Positions 27,923 to 36,718 of a stretch of DNA of 40,600 nucleotides are shown in pieces (position 1 is the stretch's first letter; each line of letters begins with the position of its first letter). The stretch is taken from positions 1-40,600 of the forward strand of contig JAHCAK010000035.1 in NCBI GenBank assembly GCA_019634955.1, in the 5' to 3' direction. The position numbers were made by a program, and so were the translations under genes. The notes below the pieces were generated by a model that worked only from the letters and a program-made list of their open reading frames with translations, had not been told where the DNA came from and did not search any database. The DNA is from Burkholderiales bacterium (lineage in GTDB: Bacteria; Pseudomonadota; Gammaproteobacteria; Burkholderiales; Usitatibacteraceae).

Positions 27923-30900
27923 ATGACCATCGCCCGCGCCGCCCGACGCTGCCTCGCCTCCCTGCTCGCCCTGCTCGCCTCGGCCACCGCCGCCGTCGCC
28001 ATGGCCGCCGACTTCGACCTCGCGGTGACCAAGTCCGGCACGGGCGCCGGCCTGGTCTTCTCCGTTCCCGCCGGCATCGATTGCGGGCCGGCCTGCGTGG
28101 CGCCCTTCGCGGCCGGCACCACCGTGACGCTGCGCACGGACGCGGGCGGCGCCTCCGTCTTCGCCGGCTGGAGCGGCGGCGGTTGCTCGGGCACGGGGAG
28201 TTGCGTCGTCACGATGGACGCGGCGAAGTCCGTCACGGCGACCTTCGAGTCCACCGTGCGCAGACTTTCGGTCGCGAAGGGCGGCACGGGCGCGGGCTTC
28301 GTGGCGTCGAGCCCGGCCGGCATCAGTTGCGGCGCCTCCTGCAGCGCCGACTTCCCCGTGAACGGCACCGTGAGCCTCACGGCCGACGCCGGCGGGTCCG
28401 CCGTCTTCTCCGGCTGGAGCGGCGGCGGCTGCTCGGGCACCGGCGCCTGCACGGTGACGATGGACGCGGCGAAGTCGGTGACGGCGACCTTCGAATCCAC
28501 GCTGCGGACGCTCTCCGTCACGAAGGCCGGGACGGGCAGCGGCTTCGTGGCCTCGAGCCCGGCCGGCATCGCGTGCGGCGATGCCTGCAGCGCCGGCTTT
28601 CCCGCCGGCGGCACGGTCACCCTGCGCACCGACGCGGCCGGCGCCTCCATCTTCGCCGGCTGGAGCGGCGGCGGCTGCTCGGGCACGGGCGACTGCACCG
28701 TGACGATGGATGCCGCGAAGGCCGTCACCGCCACTTTCGTCACCAACGCCTCCCTCACGGTCACGAGCACCTCCGGCGACGGCTCGCTCGCGGCGATCCT
28801 CGCCAAGCTGAACGAGGCCTGCCCCGGCGGCGAGACGCGCATCTCGTTCAACATCCCGGCGAAGACCGACCCGGGCTGCGACGCCGCCACCGGCATCTGC
28901 CGCCTCGACGCCACGGCCGACCCGGTCGTGCGCTGCTCCGGGGTCGTGATCGACGGCTACACGCAACCCGGCGCCTCGCCGAACACCTCGACCGGCCCCG
29001 GCACCGACGCGGCCATCCGCATCGAGCTCGGCAAGCCGGGCGTCTCCAACCACACGACCGCCAAGGCCGTCACGCCGGGCACCTTTCTCGTCCAGGGCCC
29101 GCCCACGGCCGACGGGTTCGCGGAGATCACCGGCGTCACCGTGCGCGGCATCGCGTTTCCGCTGCACCGCCTCGTGCTCGCCCCCGGCGAGAAGGGCGGA
29201 AAGCTCCTGGGCGGCGGCGGGCATGTCATTGCCGGCAACGCCTTCGGCCTGCACGCCGACGGCACGCCCTCGGGGACCTTCGCCGGCGGCGTGGCGCTCA
29301 CCGGCAACCCGATGGCGGGCGTGCGCATCGGCGGCCCCGCGCCTGCCGACCGCAACCGGTTCGCCGGCCTGTGCTGCGGCGCGGACGCCATCGACGCCTG
29401 GGGCGCGGCCGGCGCGCTCGTCGAAGGCAACCTCGTGAACATCGACGCCAAGGGCGAGCCCATCGCGGGCAGCGGCGTGGCGCGCGGCATCTCGATCGAC
29501 GGCAACCCGGCCGCGGGCATCCCGGACTCGCGCGGCAACCTCGTGCGCCGCAACGTCGTCGCCAACACGCTCGAGACGCCCGTGCACACGGGCGCGGGCG
29601 GGGCCAACACGGTGTCGGAAACCCTCGTCTTCGGGCAGCCCGCGGGTGTCCCGGGCCATGACTTCGTTTCCCCGGCCGCGGGCGGGCGCAACGCGCAGCA
29701 GCCGCCGGTGGTGAGCGGCGTGCTCGCCGGCCCCGATGCCGTGCGCGTGGCGGGCAAGGCGACCGGATCCCCCGATGGAACCGTGCGGATCGAGTTCTTC
29801 CACAACGACTCGCCCGACGCGAACGGCGACGGGCGCGCGCAGTCCTTCGCCGGCGCGGTCGTCGTGAAGCTCGATGCCGCCGGGTCGGGCCCCTTCGCCG
29901 CCACGCTTCCCGCATCGGTGCGCAACCTCGCGGCCACGGCAACGGATGCCGGCACGGGCGACACCTCCCGGTTCGTCGATCCGGGGTCCTTTCCCGCGAT
30001 CACCGTCGACGCCCTCGCCCTCGCGTTCGCGCCGCAGCCCCTCGGAACGACCTCGCCGGCGCAGGCGGTGACGATCGCGAACACGGGCGCCCTGCCCGTG
30101 GGCCTCGCGCCCGCCGCGCCGACGGGCCCCTTCACGGCGGACGCGAGCGCCTGCCCCGCCACGCTCGCGCCCGGCGGCGCCTGCGAGCTGGGCGTGCGCT
30201 TCACGCCGGCATCGCTCGGCACGCTGTCGGGCGAGCTCGTCGTCCACAATGGCGCCGGCATTCCCGTCGTCGTCTCGCTCGCCGGCACGGGGGTGGCCGA
30301 CACCACGGCGCCCACCGCGGTGATCGCCGCGCCCGCCACCGGCCGCATCGGCGTGGCCATCGCGCTGGACGCCAGCGCCTCCTCGGACGTCGGCGGGCGC
30401 ATCGTGCGCTACGCGTGGACCGCAATCGAGCGCCCGGCCGGCAGCACGGCCTTCCCCTCGCCCGTGGTCACCCGCGATCCGGCCTTCACCTTCACACCCG
30501 ACAGACTCGGCCGCTACTCCGTCCAGCTCGTCGTCACCGACGATGCCGGCAACGAGAGCGCGCCCGCATCGGCGATCGTCGTCGTCGCGGACACCGAGGC
30601 GCCCACCGCGGTGATCGACGCGCCGGCCCAGGGCGTCGCCGGCCAGCCGCTCGCCCTTTCAGGCGCGCGTTCCACCGACGCGGGCGGCGGGCGCATCGTG
30701 CGCTACACCTGGACCGCGATAGAGCGACCGGCCGGCGCCTCGACCTTCGTCACGCCCGCCATCACCACCGACCCGGGGTTCTCCTTCACGCCGGACAAGG
30801 GCGGCACCTGGCGCCTGCAGCTCGTGGCGACGGACGACTCGGGCAACGCATCCGCGCCGGCACTCGCGCAGGTGACCGTCATCGCTCCCGACACCACGCC

Positions 30901-31513
30901 GCCCACGGCGGTGGTCACCGCGCCCGCGATGGGGCGCCTCGGCGTGGCCGTCACGCTGGATGCGAGCGCTTCCTCGGATGTCGGCGGCCGCATCGTGCGC
31001 TACGCCTGGACCGCGACCGAGCGCCCGGCGGGCAGCACGGCATTCGCCTCGCCCATCGTCACGAACACGCCCGAGTTCGCCTTCACGCCCGACCGCGCCG
31101 GCACCTGGCGGGTGCAGCTCGTGGCGACCGACGATTCCGGCAACCAGAGCGCGCCCGCGGCGGCCGTGATCCGCGTCCTGCCGCTCACGGAGCCCTCGAG
31201 CCCCGACGCGCGGCTGCGCGTGCCGCCCCTCGCGCAGGAAGGGGCCACCGTCACGCTGGACGGCTCCGCCTCAACGGACCGCGACGGGAAGATCGTCCGC
31301 TACCAGTGGTCCGCCCTGGTGCGGCCGCCCGGCAGCACGACGCTGGCGACGCCCGCGGTCACCACCGACCCGGCGTTCACCTTCGTCGCCGACCGGCCGG
31401 GCCTGTACCTGGTGCAGCTCGTGGTCGTCGACGACACGGGCCTCGTGAGCCGCCCCGACACCGCGCCGGTGGTGGTGCTGCGCAAGCTCCCGCCGGTGCG
31501 CGGCGGGCGGTGA
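27923..31513 (+). CDS. large secreted multi-repeat protein (InlB-type repeats, beta-helix, PKD-like repeats)
   Basis: 1196 residues; ATG 27923 follows CGAGGA and opens a signal peptide (MTIARAARRCLASLLALLAS) ending near residue 28. Domains in order: three divergent InlB B-type repeats of about 80 residues (30-275), each with FAGWSGGGCSGTG or its FSGWSGGGCSGTG variant and VTMDAAK. A parallel beta-helix-like region follows (about 275-560, VVIDGYTQPGASP and glycine/asparagine-rich turns), then a linker. Next come an Ig-like choice-of-anchor/HYDIN-type domain (about 693-793, VTIANTGALPVGLAPAAP) and four PKD-like repeats (about 793-1193, TLDASASSDVGGRIVRYAWT). No sorting signal or membrane anchor is visible at the C-terminus. 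Likely a surface or matrix adhesin; ligand unknown. Confidence 0.88.
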   Translation: MTIARAARRCLASLLALLASATAAVAMAADFDLAVTKSGTGAGLVFSVPAGIDCGPACVAPFAAGTTVTLRTDAGGASVFAGWSGGGCSGTGSCVVTMDAAKSVTATFESTVRRLSVAKGGTGAGFVASSPAGISCGASCSADFPVNGTVSLTADAGGSAVFSGWSGGGCSGTGACTVTMDAAKSVTATFESTLRTLSVTKAGTGSGFVASSPAGIACGDACSAGFPAGGTVTLRTDAAGASIFAGWSGGGCSGTGDCTVTMDAAKAVTATFVTNASLTVTSTSGDGSLAAILAKLNEACPGGETRISFNIPAKTDPGCDAATGICRLDATADPVVRCSGVVIDGYTQPGASPNTSTGPGTDAAIRIELGKPGVSNHTTAKAVTPGTFLVQGPPTADGFAEITGVTVRGIAFPLHRLVLAPGEKGGKLLGGGGHVIAGNAFGLHADGTPSGTFAGGVALTGNPMAGVRIGGPAPADRNRFAGLCCGADAIDAWGAAGALVEGNLVNIDAKGEPIAGSGVARGISIDGNPAAGIPDSRGNLVRRNVVANTLETPVHTGAGGANTVSETLVFGQPAGVPGHDFVSPAAGGRNAQQPPVVSGVLAGPDAVRVAGKATGSPDGTVRIEFFHNDSPDANGDGRAQSFAGAVVVKLDAAGSGPFAATLPASVRNLAATATDAGTGDTSRFVDPGSFPAITVDALALAFAPQPLGTTSPAQAVTIANTGALPVGLAPAAPTGPFTADASACPATLAPGGACELGVRFTPASLGTLSGELVVHNGAGIPVVVSLAGTGVADTTAPTAVIAAPATGRIGVAIALDASASSDVGGRIVRYAWTAIERPAGSTAFPSPVVTRDPAFTFTPDRLGRYSVQLVVTDDAGNESAPASAIVVVADTEAPTAVIDAPAQGVAGQPLALSGARSTDAGGGRIVRYTWTAIERPAGASTFVTPAITTDPGFSFTPDKGGTWRLQLVATDDSGNASAPALAQVTVIAPDTTPPTAVVTAPAMGRLGVAVTLDASASSDVGGRIVRYAWTATERPAGSTAFASPIVTNTPEFAFTPDRAGTWRVQLVATDDSGNQSAPAAAVIRVLPLTEPSSPDARLRVPPLAQEGATVTLDGSASTDRDGKIVRYQWSALVRPPGSTTLATPAVTTDPAFTFVADRPGLYLVQLVVVDDTGLVSRPDTAPVVVLRKLPPVRGGR
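28030..28745 (+). repeat. three tandem ~240-bp repeats inside the secreted protein gene
   Basis: Units at about 28030-28260, 28262-28500 and 28505-28745 encode the InlB-type domains. GGCTGGAGCGGCGGCGG (one third-base change in unit 1) and GACGATGGACGC-like blocks recur at constant spacing. The close DNA similarity suggests recent duplication or gene conversion. Confidence 0.85.
30300..31490 (+). repeat. four tandem ~295-bp repeats inside the secreted protein gene
   Basis: Units begin at about 30305, 30600, 30900 and 31190 and encode PKD-like domains. Units 1 and 3 are most alike (GGACGCCAGCGCCTCCTCGG-type block); unit 4 is the most divergent. Copy number may vary between strains. Confidence 0.8.
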
Positions 31514-31535
31514 CGCGTGGCGCGGCGGGGTTGCC

Positions 31536-32237
31536 TCAGGCGGCCCCGCCGCGATCGGCGTACGGCGCGACGCGCCCCGCCGCCCGCGCCTCGAAGGCGC
31601 GAAGCTCCCGGCGCAGGTGCGCATCCGCCCGCAGGCGCTGCTCCACGAGCTCGTGCTCCCGCAGCGCGTAGTACAGCACCATGAAGATGAAGAAAAGCGC
31701 CGTGAACCCCGCCACCGCGTGCGGCCCCGACTCGAAGAAGAAGACGTGGATCGTCGGCGGCAGGGCCGCGGGGACGGCGAGCGCCGGGTGCGCCCACTTC
31801 ACCGGTGCGTAGGCGGTGATCGAGCCGCCCACGAAGCAGGTGATCACCATGATGACGAAGACCTGGCGGTAGCCCGGCTCGCCGGGAAAGAGCCAGGTTC
31901 CGAGCAGGCCCCACTGGATGCCGGCGAGGAAGTTGGCCGCCACGGCGAGCCGGGCCCACGCGCGGGTGTCGAGGGACCAGCCCCGCCCTTCCTGGTGGCG
32001 GTGCAGCCAGGCGAGCGCGAGCCGCAGCCCCGCCACCGCCGACCCGAGCACGAGCCAGGCGAGGTGCCGACCCGTGAGCCCGTCCTCGAGGAAGACCGCG
32101 ATGCACAGGAGCGTGCCGAAGAAGGCGGCGGCGGCGGAGACGCCGAGATTGCGGTAGATCTCGGCGACCTGCAGGGCCTCGATCTCGGCCGCGAGGGATG
32201 CGGCAGCCCGGGACGGGCTTCCCGGCGGGTGGGTCAT
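31536..32237 (-). CDS. stand-alone six-to-seven-helix membrane sensor-like protein
   Basis: 233 residues from ATG 32237; ATG 32270 is in frame but lies at the edge of a strong palindrome and has no ribosome site, whereas 32237 has GAGG upstream. A cytoplasmic helix (ASLAAEIEALQVAEIYRNLG) precedes about six membrane segments up to residue 180. A charged, probably coiled-coil tail follows (LREHELVEQRLRADAHLRRE). This is the layout of N-terminal membrane domains that normally precede PAS/GGDEF or histidine-kinase modules, but the protein ends after the linker helix. It may be a truncated or partner-dependent sensor. It lies 108 nt downstream of the anti-sigma gene. Confidence 0.75.
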   Translation of the reverse strand: MTHPPGSPSRAAASLAAEIEALQVAEIYRNLGVSAAAAFFGTLLCIAVFLEDGLTGRHLAWLVLGSAVAGLRLALAWLHRHQEGRGWSLDTRAWARLAVAANFLAGIQWGLLGTWLFPGEPGYRQVFVIMVITCFVGGSITAYAPVKWAHPALAVPAALPPTIHVFFFESGPHAVAGFTALFFIFMVLYYALREHELVEQRLRADAHLRRELRAFEARAAGRVAPYADRGGAA

Positions 32238-32269
32238 GGCGCGCGCCTCGGCAGGGGGCTGGGCCCCCA

Positions 32270-32295
32270 TTAATTGTCGGTTGACCGACAGTTAA
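32270..32295. promoter_or_regulatory. near-perfect 26-bp palindrome, operator-like
   Basis: Arms TTAATTGTCGGT and ACCGACAGTTAA flank a TG centre, with one mismatch in 12 pairs. AT-rich ends around a GTCGGT/ACCGAC core are typical of TetR-family operators. It lies between the anti-sigma gene stop and the membrane protein start. No T-run follows on either strand, so a terminator is unlikely. Confidence 0.55.
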
Positions 32296-32344
32296 CTCCG
32301 ATTAACGCCGCGAAACTGTGAACCGCGTCACACTTCCGCGCCCC

Positions 32345-32989
32345 TCACGGGTTCAGCTGCCGGTACACCGCCGTCGAGATGCGCGAGAGCGCGGGCTTGT
32401 CGATCTCGCCCGAGAGGGCGTAGCCCCAGTTGCCGTCGATCCAGTAGAAGACGGCCACGGGGCCTTCCTGCGCGAAGCGGAAGGCGGTCGGGCCATCGGA
32501 CTTCGACCGGGCCGAGACGTAGAGCGTGAGCCGCCGGCCGGTCGCCTCCTGGTACATGAACTGCGCCACCGGGCCGTCCGGGCCGGGCAGCAGCCGCCCG
32601 CCGAGGAGCTCGTAGCCCTCGTCCGCGAGCACGGGCACCTTGAGCTTCGTGCCGAGCCGCTTGGAGAGCCAGGCCACCAGGTGGTCCTGCTGCGAGGCGT
32701 CGACCTCGACGGGGTGGCGGACCTCCGCGGCGTAGACGAGGTGGGCCCGCGCGGCGCGGGCGGAAAGCGGCGCGGGCGCGGCGGCCCCCGCTCCCGGCGC
32801 CACGGGGGCGCCCTTCCAGGCGAACGGCATCGCCAGCCCGATCGCGATGCCCGCCGTGAGGATGGCGGCCGCCCGGGCGCCGGCGATCCACGACGGCGCG
32901 CGCAGCTGCAGGCGCGCCGGGACCGGCTCGACGAGCACGGCGTCAAAGCGCTCGTGCAGGAGGCGGGAGAGGTCTTCGTCCTTCGTCAT
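32345..32989 (-). CDS. membrane-anchored anti-sigma factor
   Basis: 214 residues. A short cytoplasmic part (1-32, MTKDEDLSRLLHERFDAVLV) would bind the sigma factor, followed by one membrane helix (about 36-58, GARAAAILTAGIAIGLAMPF). A periplasmic domain follows with WLSKRLGTKLKVPVLADEGY, LLGGRLLPGPDGPVAQFMYQ and VAVFYWIDGNWGYALSGEID; this domain type is common in anti-sigma factors paired with ECF sigma factors. The start overlaps the sigma gene stop by 4 bp, so both are made together. There is no zinc-binding HxxxCxxC motif. The signal sensed is unknown. Confidence 0.85.
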   Translation of the reverse strand: MTKDEDLSRLLHERFDAVLVEPVPARLQLRAPSWIAGARAAAILTAGIAIGLAMPFAWKGAPVAPGAGAAAPAPLSARAARAHLVYAAEVRHPVEVDASQQDHLVAWLSKRLGTKLKVPVLADEGYELLGGRLLPGPDGPVAQFMYQEATGRRLTLYVSARSKSDGPTAFRFAQEGPVAVFYWIDGNWGYALSGEIDKPALSRISTAVYRQLNP

Positions 32990-33486
32990 TTCACGACCTT
33001 CAGGCCGGCGGGGACCGGCTCGCCGTCGAGGTGCCGCCGCAGCCGCTCGCGCGCGCGGGACAGGCGCGACATCACGGTGCCCATCGGCACGCCCAGCGCG
33101 CGGCTCACCTCCTCGTAGCTCATGTCCTCGAGCCCCACCATCAGCAGCACCTCGCGGTGCTCCGGGGAGAGGCTAGCGAGCCCGCGCTCGAGGTCGCGCA
33201 CCTGCGCCGCGGCGCCTGCATCTCCCGTGCCGGCGAGCCCGGCGTGGTTCTCGTCGAGTTCCTCCGTGGGCGACGGGCGCCGGGACTTGAGCTGGTTCAC
33301 GAAGACGTTGTGCATGATGGAGAAGAGCCAGGCGCGGAGGTTCCCCGGCCGCCACAGGTGGAACTTGCGCACCGCGCGCTCGAGCGTGTCCTGCACGAGG
33401 TCGTCGGCCGCGTCCCGGTCGCCCACCAGCGCCCGCGCGTAGCGGCGCAGGTTGGGGATGTACGGCAGGACCTGCTCGTAGTCCAA
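32986..33486 (-). CDS. ECF-type RNA polymerase sigma factor
   Basis: 166 residues; TTG 33486 is preceded at 7 nt by CTGGAG. Region 2 (about 10-75): LRRYARALVGDRDAADDLVQ, DTLERAVRKFHLWRPGNLRA, WLFSIMHNVFVNQLKSRR. Region 4 (about 103-155): LASLSPEHREVLLMVGLEDM, SYEEVSRALGVPMGTVMSRL, SRARERLRRHL. Regions 1.1 and 3 are absent, which defines the ECF group. It is coupled to the anti-sigma gene. A candidate ECF-type promoter lies 51-76 nt upstream, consistent with self-activation. Regulon unknown. Confidence 0.93.
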   Translation of the reverse strand: MDYEQVLPYIPNLRRYARALVGDRDAADDLVQDTLERAVRKFHLWRPGNLRAWLFSIMHNVFVNQLKSRRPSPTEELDENHAGLAGTGDAGAAAQVRDLERGLASLSPEHREVLLMVGLEDMSYEEVSRALGVPMGTVMSRLSRARERLRRHLDGEPVPAGLKVVK

Positions 33487-33536
33487 GGGCGGGCTCCAGG
33501 CGCGGCTTGCGCGGCAATCGCGAGCTTACGCCGGGG

Positions 33537-33562
33537 AAACAGCGCCGGCGGGCGATTATTCC
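33537..33562 (-). promoter_or_regulatory. candidate ECF-type autoregulatory promoter
   Basis: On the minus strand GGAAT (33562-33558) is followed by 17 nt and GTTT (33540-33537), the GGAA(T/C)-N16/17-GTT pattern used by several ECF sigma groups. It overlaps the end of the VOC gene and would start transcription about 45 nt before the sigma gene. Pattern match only. Confidence 0.4.
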
Positions 33563-34218
33563 GCGCCCGCCGCCTCCGGCAGGATCACCATGCCGCGCGG
33601 GGAGCGCAGGATGGCCGAGGCGCCCACGGCGTCGCTCTCCACGACGTCGACCGGGGCGCTCCCCGGGAGCCCCAGGCGCCGCAGCGTGGCGAGGAGCCCC
33701 GCACCCCCGGGCGCGCGCACGGTGAGCCGCTCGAGCGCGCAGCCCTCGTCCGGGAGCGCCGTGGCGGGGTGCCGGTCCCCTTCCCACTGGATGAGCGTCG
33801 GGAAGGCGCCGCCTCCCGGCAGGGACCCGTCCGGCGGCACGCCGATGCGCCATCGGTAGTCGCCGCGCGAAAGGGCGAGCACTTCGCCGACGAGCGCCGG
33901 GGTCGAGGCGCGGGCGGCGTCGATGTCCTGCGTTCGCGCGACCCAGTGGACGAGCGCCGGTCCCGACGCGAGGCGCGTGCGCATCGCGGGGGAATCGAGC
34001 GCGAACCACCGCGGCCTCGCCGGCGCCGGGGCTTGCGGGTCGATGGCGATGATCTCGAGGTAGGCGCCCGCGCCCAGGCCCAGCAGGCGGTTGTGGGTGC
34101 CCATGAGCGCGTGCTTGCCGCCGGGGACGGTCGGCACCCCCATCCTCGCCTCCAGCCACGCGGCGCCCTCCTCCAGCGTGCGCGCGGCCACCACCAGGTG
34201 GTCGAGGGCGAGGCTCAT
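33556..34218 (-). CDS. VOC-superfamily (glyoxalase-like) protein
   Basis: 220 residues, ATG 34218 overlapping the GST stop. The N-terminus ([20 protein letters not shown]) has the metal-binding His of the VOC fold, followed by [39 protein letters not shown] with the typical Glu, and a second module ending [13 protein letters not shown]. This matches the glyoxalase-like domain family of unknown reaction, not classical glyoxalase I. It is the last gene of a coupled set with GST and two dehydrogenases, which suggests handling of a reactive carbonyl or a product of the same pathway. Confidence 0.85.
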   Translation of the reverse strand: MSLALDHLVVAARTLEEGAAWLEARMGVPTVPGGKHALMGTHNRLLGLGAGAYLEIIAIDPQAPAPARPRWFALDSPAMRTRLASGPALVHWVARTQDIDAARASTPALVGEVLALSRGDYRWRIGVPPDGSLPGGGAFPTLIQWEGDRHPATALPDEGCALERLTVRAPGGAGLLATLRRLGLPGSAPVDVVESDAVGASAILRSPRGMVILPEAAGAE

Positions 34219-34844
34219 CCCATCGTGATGCCCTCGTCGGCGAAGACGCGCTTCACCGCCGGGCGGGCCAGCACGCGGTCCACGAGCGCCGAGTAGTGGG
34301 CGAGGTCCCTCACGGGGAAGGCGTTGCGCACGCCCCAGCGGTAGAACACCACGAGGTAGGCGTCCACCACGGAGAAGCGGTTGCCGACGGCCCAGCGCCG
34401 GCCGGCCACGAGCCGGTCGATCTCCGCGAGGCAGTCGCCGAAGGACTTGCGGCCCGAGGCCTTCACGGCCTCCCGGCACGCCTCGCCCTCGACGTAGCGC
34501 TCGGGGCGGAAGCAGTGCGCGTAGGCCGGGTGCACGGTGTCGGCGAGCCAGGCCATCATCGAGAGGGCCTGCGCCTGGTCCCAGGTCGCGCGCGGCCACA
34601 GGCCGCGGTCCGGGAACCCGCCGCCGAGGAAGGAGAGGATCGCCACGTTCTCGACCAGCACCTTGCCGTCGACGGCGAGCGCCGGCACGCGCCCGCGGGG
34701 ATTGATCCGCAGGTACTCGGGCGAGCGCTGCTGGCCCTCGGCCGTGTTGATGCGCACGGCCTCGTAGGCGATGCCCAGCTCCTCGAGGACGATGTGCGGC
34801 GCGAGCGAGCAGGCGCCGGGCGAGTAGTAGAGCGTGAGGTTCAT
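34215..34844 (-). CDS. glutathione S-transferase
   Basis: 209 residues. The thioredoxin-like N-terminal domain reads [20 protein letters not shown] with Cys12 in the place used by beta-class enzymes, then [20 protein letters not shown] with the cis-proline and the glutathione-binding E-N/S position. The helical C-terminal domain contains [20 protein letters not shown], including the N-capping motif. Both ends overlap neighbours by 4 bp (ATGA). Located between a beta-hydroxyacid dehydrogenase and a VOC protein. Substrate unknown. Confidence 0.92.
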   Translation of the reverse strand: MNLTLYYSPGACSLAPHIVLEELGIAYEAVRINTAEGQQRSPEYLRINPRGRVPALAVDGKVLVENVAILSFLGGGFPDRGLWPRATWDQAQALSMMAWLADTVHPAYAHCFRPERYVEGEACREAVKASGRKSFGDCLAEIDRLVAGRRWAVGNRFSVVDAYLVVFYRWGVRNAFPVRDLAHYSALVDRVLARPAVKRVFADEGITMG

Positions 34845-35698
34845 CCGAGCCTCGTGATGAGCGAGGAGGTGTCCCAGCGGCTGCCGCCGGCCTTCTGCAC
34901 GTCGCCGTAAAACTGGTCGACCAGCGCCGCGACCGGCAGGCGCGCGCCGTTCCTCCTCGCCTCGTCGAGGCAGATGCCGAGGTCCTTGCGCATCCAGTCC
35001 ACCGCGAAGCCGAAGTCGAACTTGCGCTGCGCCATGGTCTTGCCGCGGTTCTCCATCTGCCAGGACTGCGCGGCGCCCTTGGAGATCACGTCCAGCACCA
35101 GTGCGGGGTCGAGGCCCGCCTTCTCGGCGAAGGCGATGCCCTCGGCGAGCCCCTGCACGAGGCCGGCGATGCAGATCTGGTTCACCATCTTGGTGAGCTG
35201 CCCGGCGCCGGCCGCGCCCATGAGCGTGACCGCGCGGCCGTAGCAGTCCATCACCGGCTTCGCGCGCCCGAACGCGCCCGCCTCGCCGCCGCACATCACG
35301 GTGAGCTTGCCGCCCTCCGCGCCCGCCTGCCCGCCCGAGACCGGCGCGTCGATGAAGTCGATGCCGCGCGCCTTCGCCTCCCCGAAGAGCCGCCGCGCCG
35401 CGTCGGCCGAGGCCGTGGTGTGGTCGATGAGGACGGCGCCCTTCTTCATGCCGTCGAGCGCCGCGGAGGCCACCTCCGCGAGGTCGCGGTCGTTGCCCAC
35501 GCACATGGCGACGAAGTCGGCGCCGCGCGCGGCCTCCGCCGGCGTGGCCGCGGACTGCCCGCCGTGCTTCTGCACCCAGGCCTCGGCCTTGGCGGCCGTG
35601 CGGTTGTAGACGGTGACGTCGTAGCCCTTCGCCTTGAGATGGCCGGCCATGGGAAATCCCATGACGCCGAGGCCGAGGAATGCGACTTTCGCGGTCAT
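34841..35698 (-). CDS. NAD(P)-dependent beta-hydroxyacid dehydrogenase (3-hydroxyisobutyrate dehydrogenase family)
   Basis: 285 residues. Rossmann motif [20 protein letters not shown] at 5-24, substrate motif [20 protein letters not shown] near 117, catalytic lysine in [13 protein letters not shown] near 170, and the cofactor-side motif [14 protein letters not shown] in the C-terminal helical domain. Family members oxidise 3-hydroxyisobutyrate or reduce tartronate semialdehyde. Next to a glyoxylate/hydroxypyruvate-reductase-like gene the second role is plausible, but sequence alone does not decide. Starts inside the stop of the preceding gene (ATGA). Confidence 0.92.
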   Translation of the reverse strand: MTAKVAFLGLGVMGFPMAGHLKAKGYDVTVYNRTAAKAEAWVQKHGGQSAATPAEAARGADFVAMCVGNDRDLAEVASAALDGMKKGAVLIDHTTASADAARRLFGEAKARGIDFIDAPVSGGQAGAEGGKLTVMCGGEAGAFGRAKPVMDCYGRAVTLMGAAGAGQLTKMVNQICIAGLVQGLAEGIAFAEKAGLDPALVLDVISKGAAQSWQMENRGKTMAQRKFDFGFAVDWMRKDLGICLDEARRNGARLPVAALVDQFYGDVQKAGGSRWDTSSLITRLG

Positions 35699-36684
35699 TG
35701 TGCGGCTCCTTGAGCGAGTTCCTTGTTGACGAGGTGGGGCGGCGCGCGTCCCTGGAGCGCAGCCGTAAGGTTGGCCACGGCCGTCTCGCACATCGCCAGG
35801 CGCGTCGCGCGCGTGGCGCTGCCGACGTGCGGCGTGAGGACGGCGTTGGGGAGCGCCAGGTAGCCGGGGTTCAGCTTCGGCTCGCCCTCGAAGACGTCGA
35901 GGCCGGCGCCGGCGATCCGCTTCGCGCGCAGCGCCTCCACGAGCGCCGCGTCGTCCACCACGCCGCCGCGGGCGGTGTTCACGAGGATCGCCGTGGGCTT
36001 CATGCGCGCGATCTCGGCCGCGCCGATGAGGTGGTGCACGGCCGGCGAGTACGGGACCATCACCACGACGAAGTCGGACTCGGCCAGCAGCCGCTCCTTC
36101 TCCACCCAGGTGGCGTTGAGGCGGCGCTCGTCGGCCTCCGGGATGCGGCCGCGGTTGTGGTAGAGCACGCGCATGTCGAAGCCGCCGGCGCGCTTCGCGA
36201 TGGCCTGGCCGATGCGCCCCATGCCGAGGATGCCGAGCGTGGCGTGGTGCACGTCGGTGCCCAGCGGCGACTGCATGGCGAACGCGAGCTTCCAGTCGCC
36301 GCGGCGCACCATCGCGTCGCCCTCGGCCACGCGGCGCGCGGCCGCCATGAGGAGGGCGAAGGTGAGGTCCGCGGTGGTGTCGTCCAGCACGCCCGGGGTG
36401 TTGGTGACGAGGATGCCGCGCCGCGTGCAGGCGGCGATGTCCACGTTGTTCGTGCCCACGGCGATGTTGGAGACGACCTTGAGCCCCGGCGCCGCGGCGA
36501 GCGCCGCCTCGTCGATGCGGTCCATGACGGTGGCGAGCACGCCCTGCTTGTCGGCGAGGCGGCGGGCGAGCTCGTCCGCTGGCCAGGGGCGGTCGTCGTC
36601 GTTGTGCTCGACGTCGAAGCGGGCGCGCAGCCCCTCGACGATCTCGGGGAAGACCTGGCGGGTGATGAGTATCTTCGGTTTCAT
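35695..36684 (-). CDS. D-isomer-specific 2-hydroxyacid dehydrogenase (glyoxylate/hydroxypyruvate reductase type)
   Basis: 329 residues. The N-terminus is MKPKILITRQVFPEIVEGLR. The NAD-binding motif is LGILGMGRIGQAIAKRAGGF near 150; then LVNTARGGVVDDAALVEALR with the substrate-binding Arg, AGAGLDVFEGEPKLNP with the catalytic Glu, and NAVLTPHVGSAT with the catalytic His. These are the residues of the GhrB/glyoxylate-reductase group. First of four coupled genes following the TRAP transporter, which suggests that the imported acid feeds this enzyme. No clear ribosome site was resolved at ATG 36684. Confidence 0.92.
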   Translation of the reverse strand: MKPKILITRQVFPEIVEGLRARFDVEHNDDDRPWPADELARRLADKQGVLATVMDRIDEAALAAAPGLKVVSNIAVGTNNVDIAACTRRGILVTNTPGVLDDTTADLTFALLMAAARRVAEGDAMVRRGDWKLAFAMQSPLGTDVHHATLGILGMGRIGQAIAKRAGGFDMRVLYHNRGRIPEADERRLNATWVEKERLLAESDFVVVMVPYSPAVHHLIGAAEIARMKPTAILVNTARGGVVDDAALVEALRAKRIAGAGLDVFEGEPKLNPGYLALPNAVLTPHVGSATRATRLAMCETAVANLTAALQGRAPPHLVNKELAQGAAQ

Positions 36685-36718
36685 GTCATCGTCGCGAAAT
36701 GAACGGGGGTGGCTTCAT

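Noticed and set aside
28030-28745. Regular repeats considered as a CRISPR array
   Set aside because: The period is about 240 bp, the repeats are protein-coding in frame, and there are no short spacers or cas genes.
23911-29661. A 1916-codon open frame on the plus strand
   Set aside because: It is antisense to hrpA and then out of frame with the secreted repeat protein. The translation is Arg/Gly/His-rich with no domain, a usual result of few stops at about 70% GC.
32270-32295. Palindrome as a terminator of the sigma/anti-sigma operon
   Set aside because: The stem has AT-rich ends, only a 2-nt centre and no T-run on the minus strand, which fits an operator better than a terminator.
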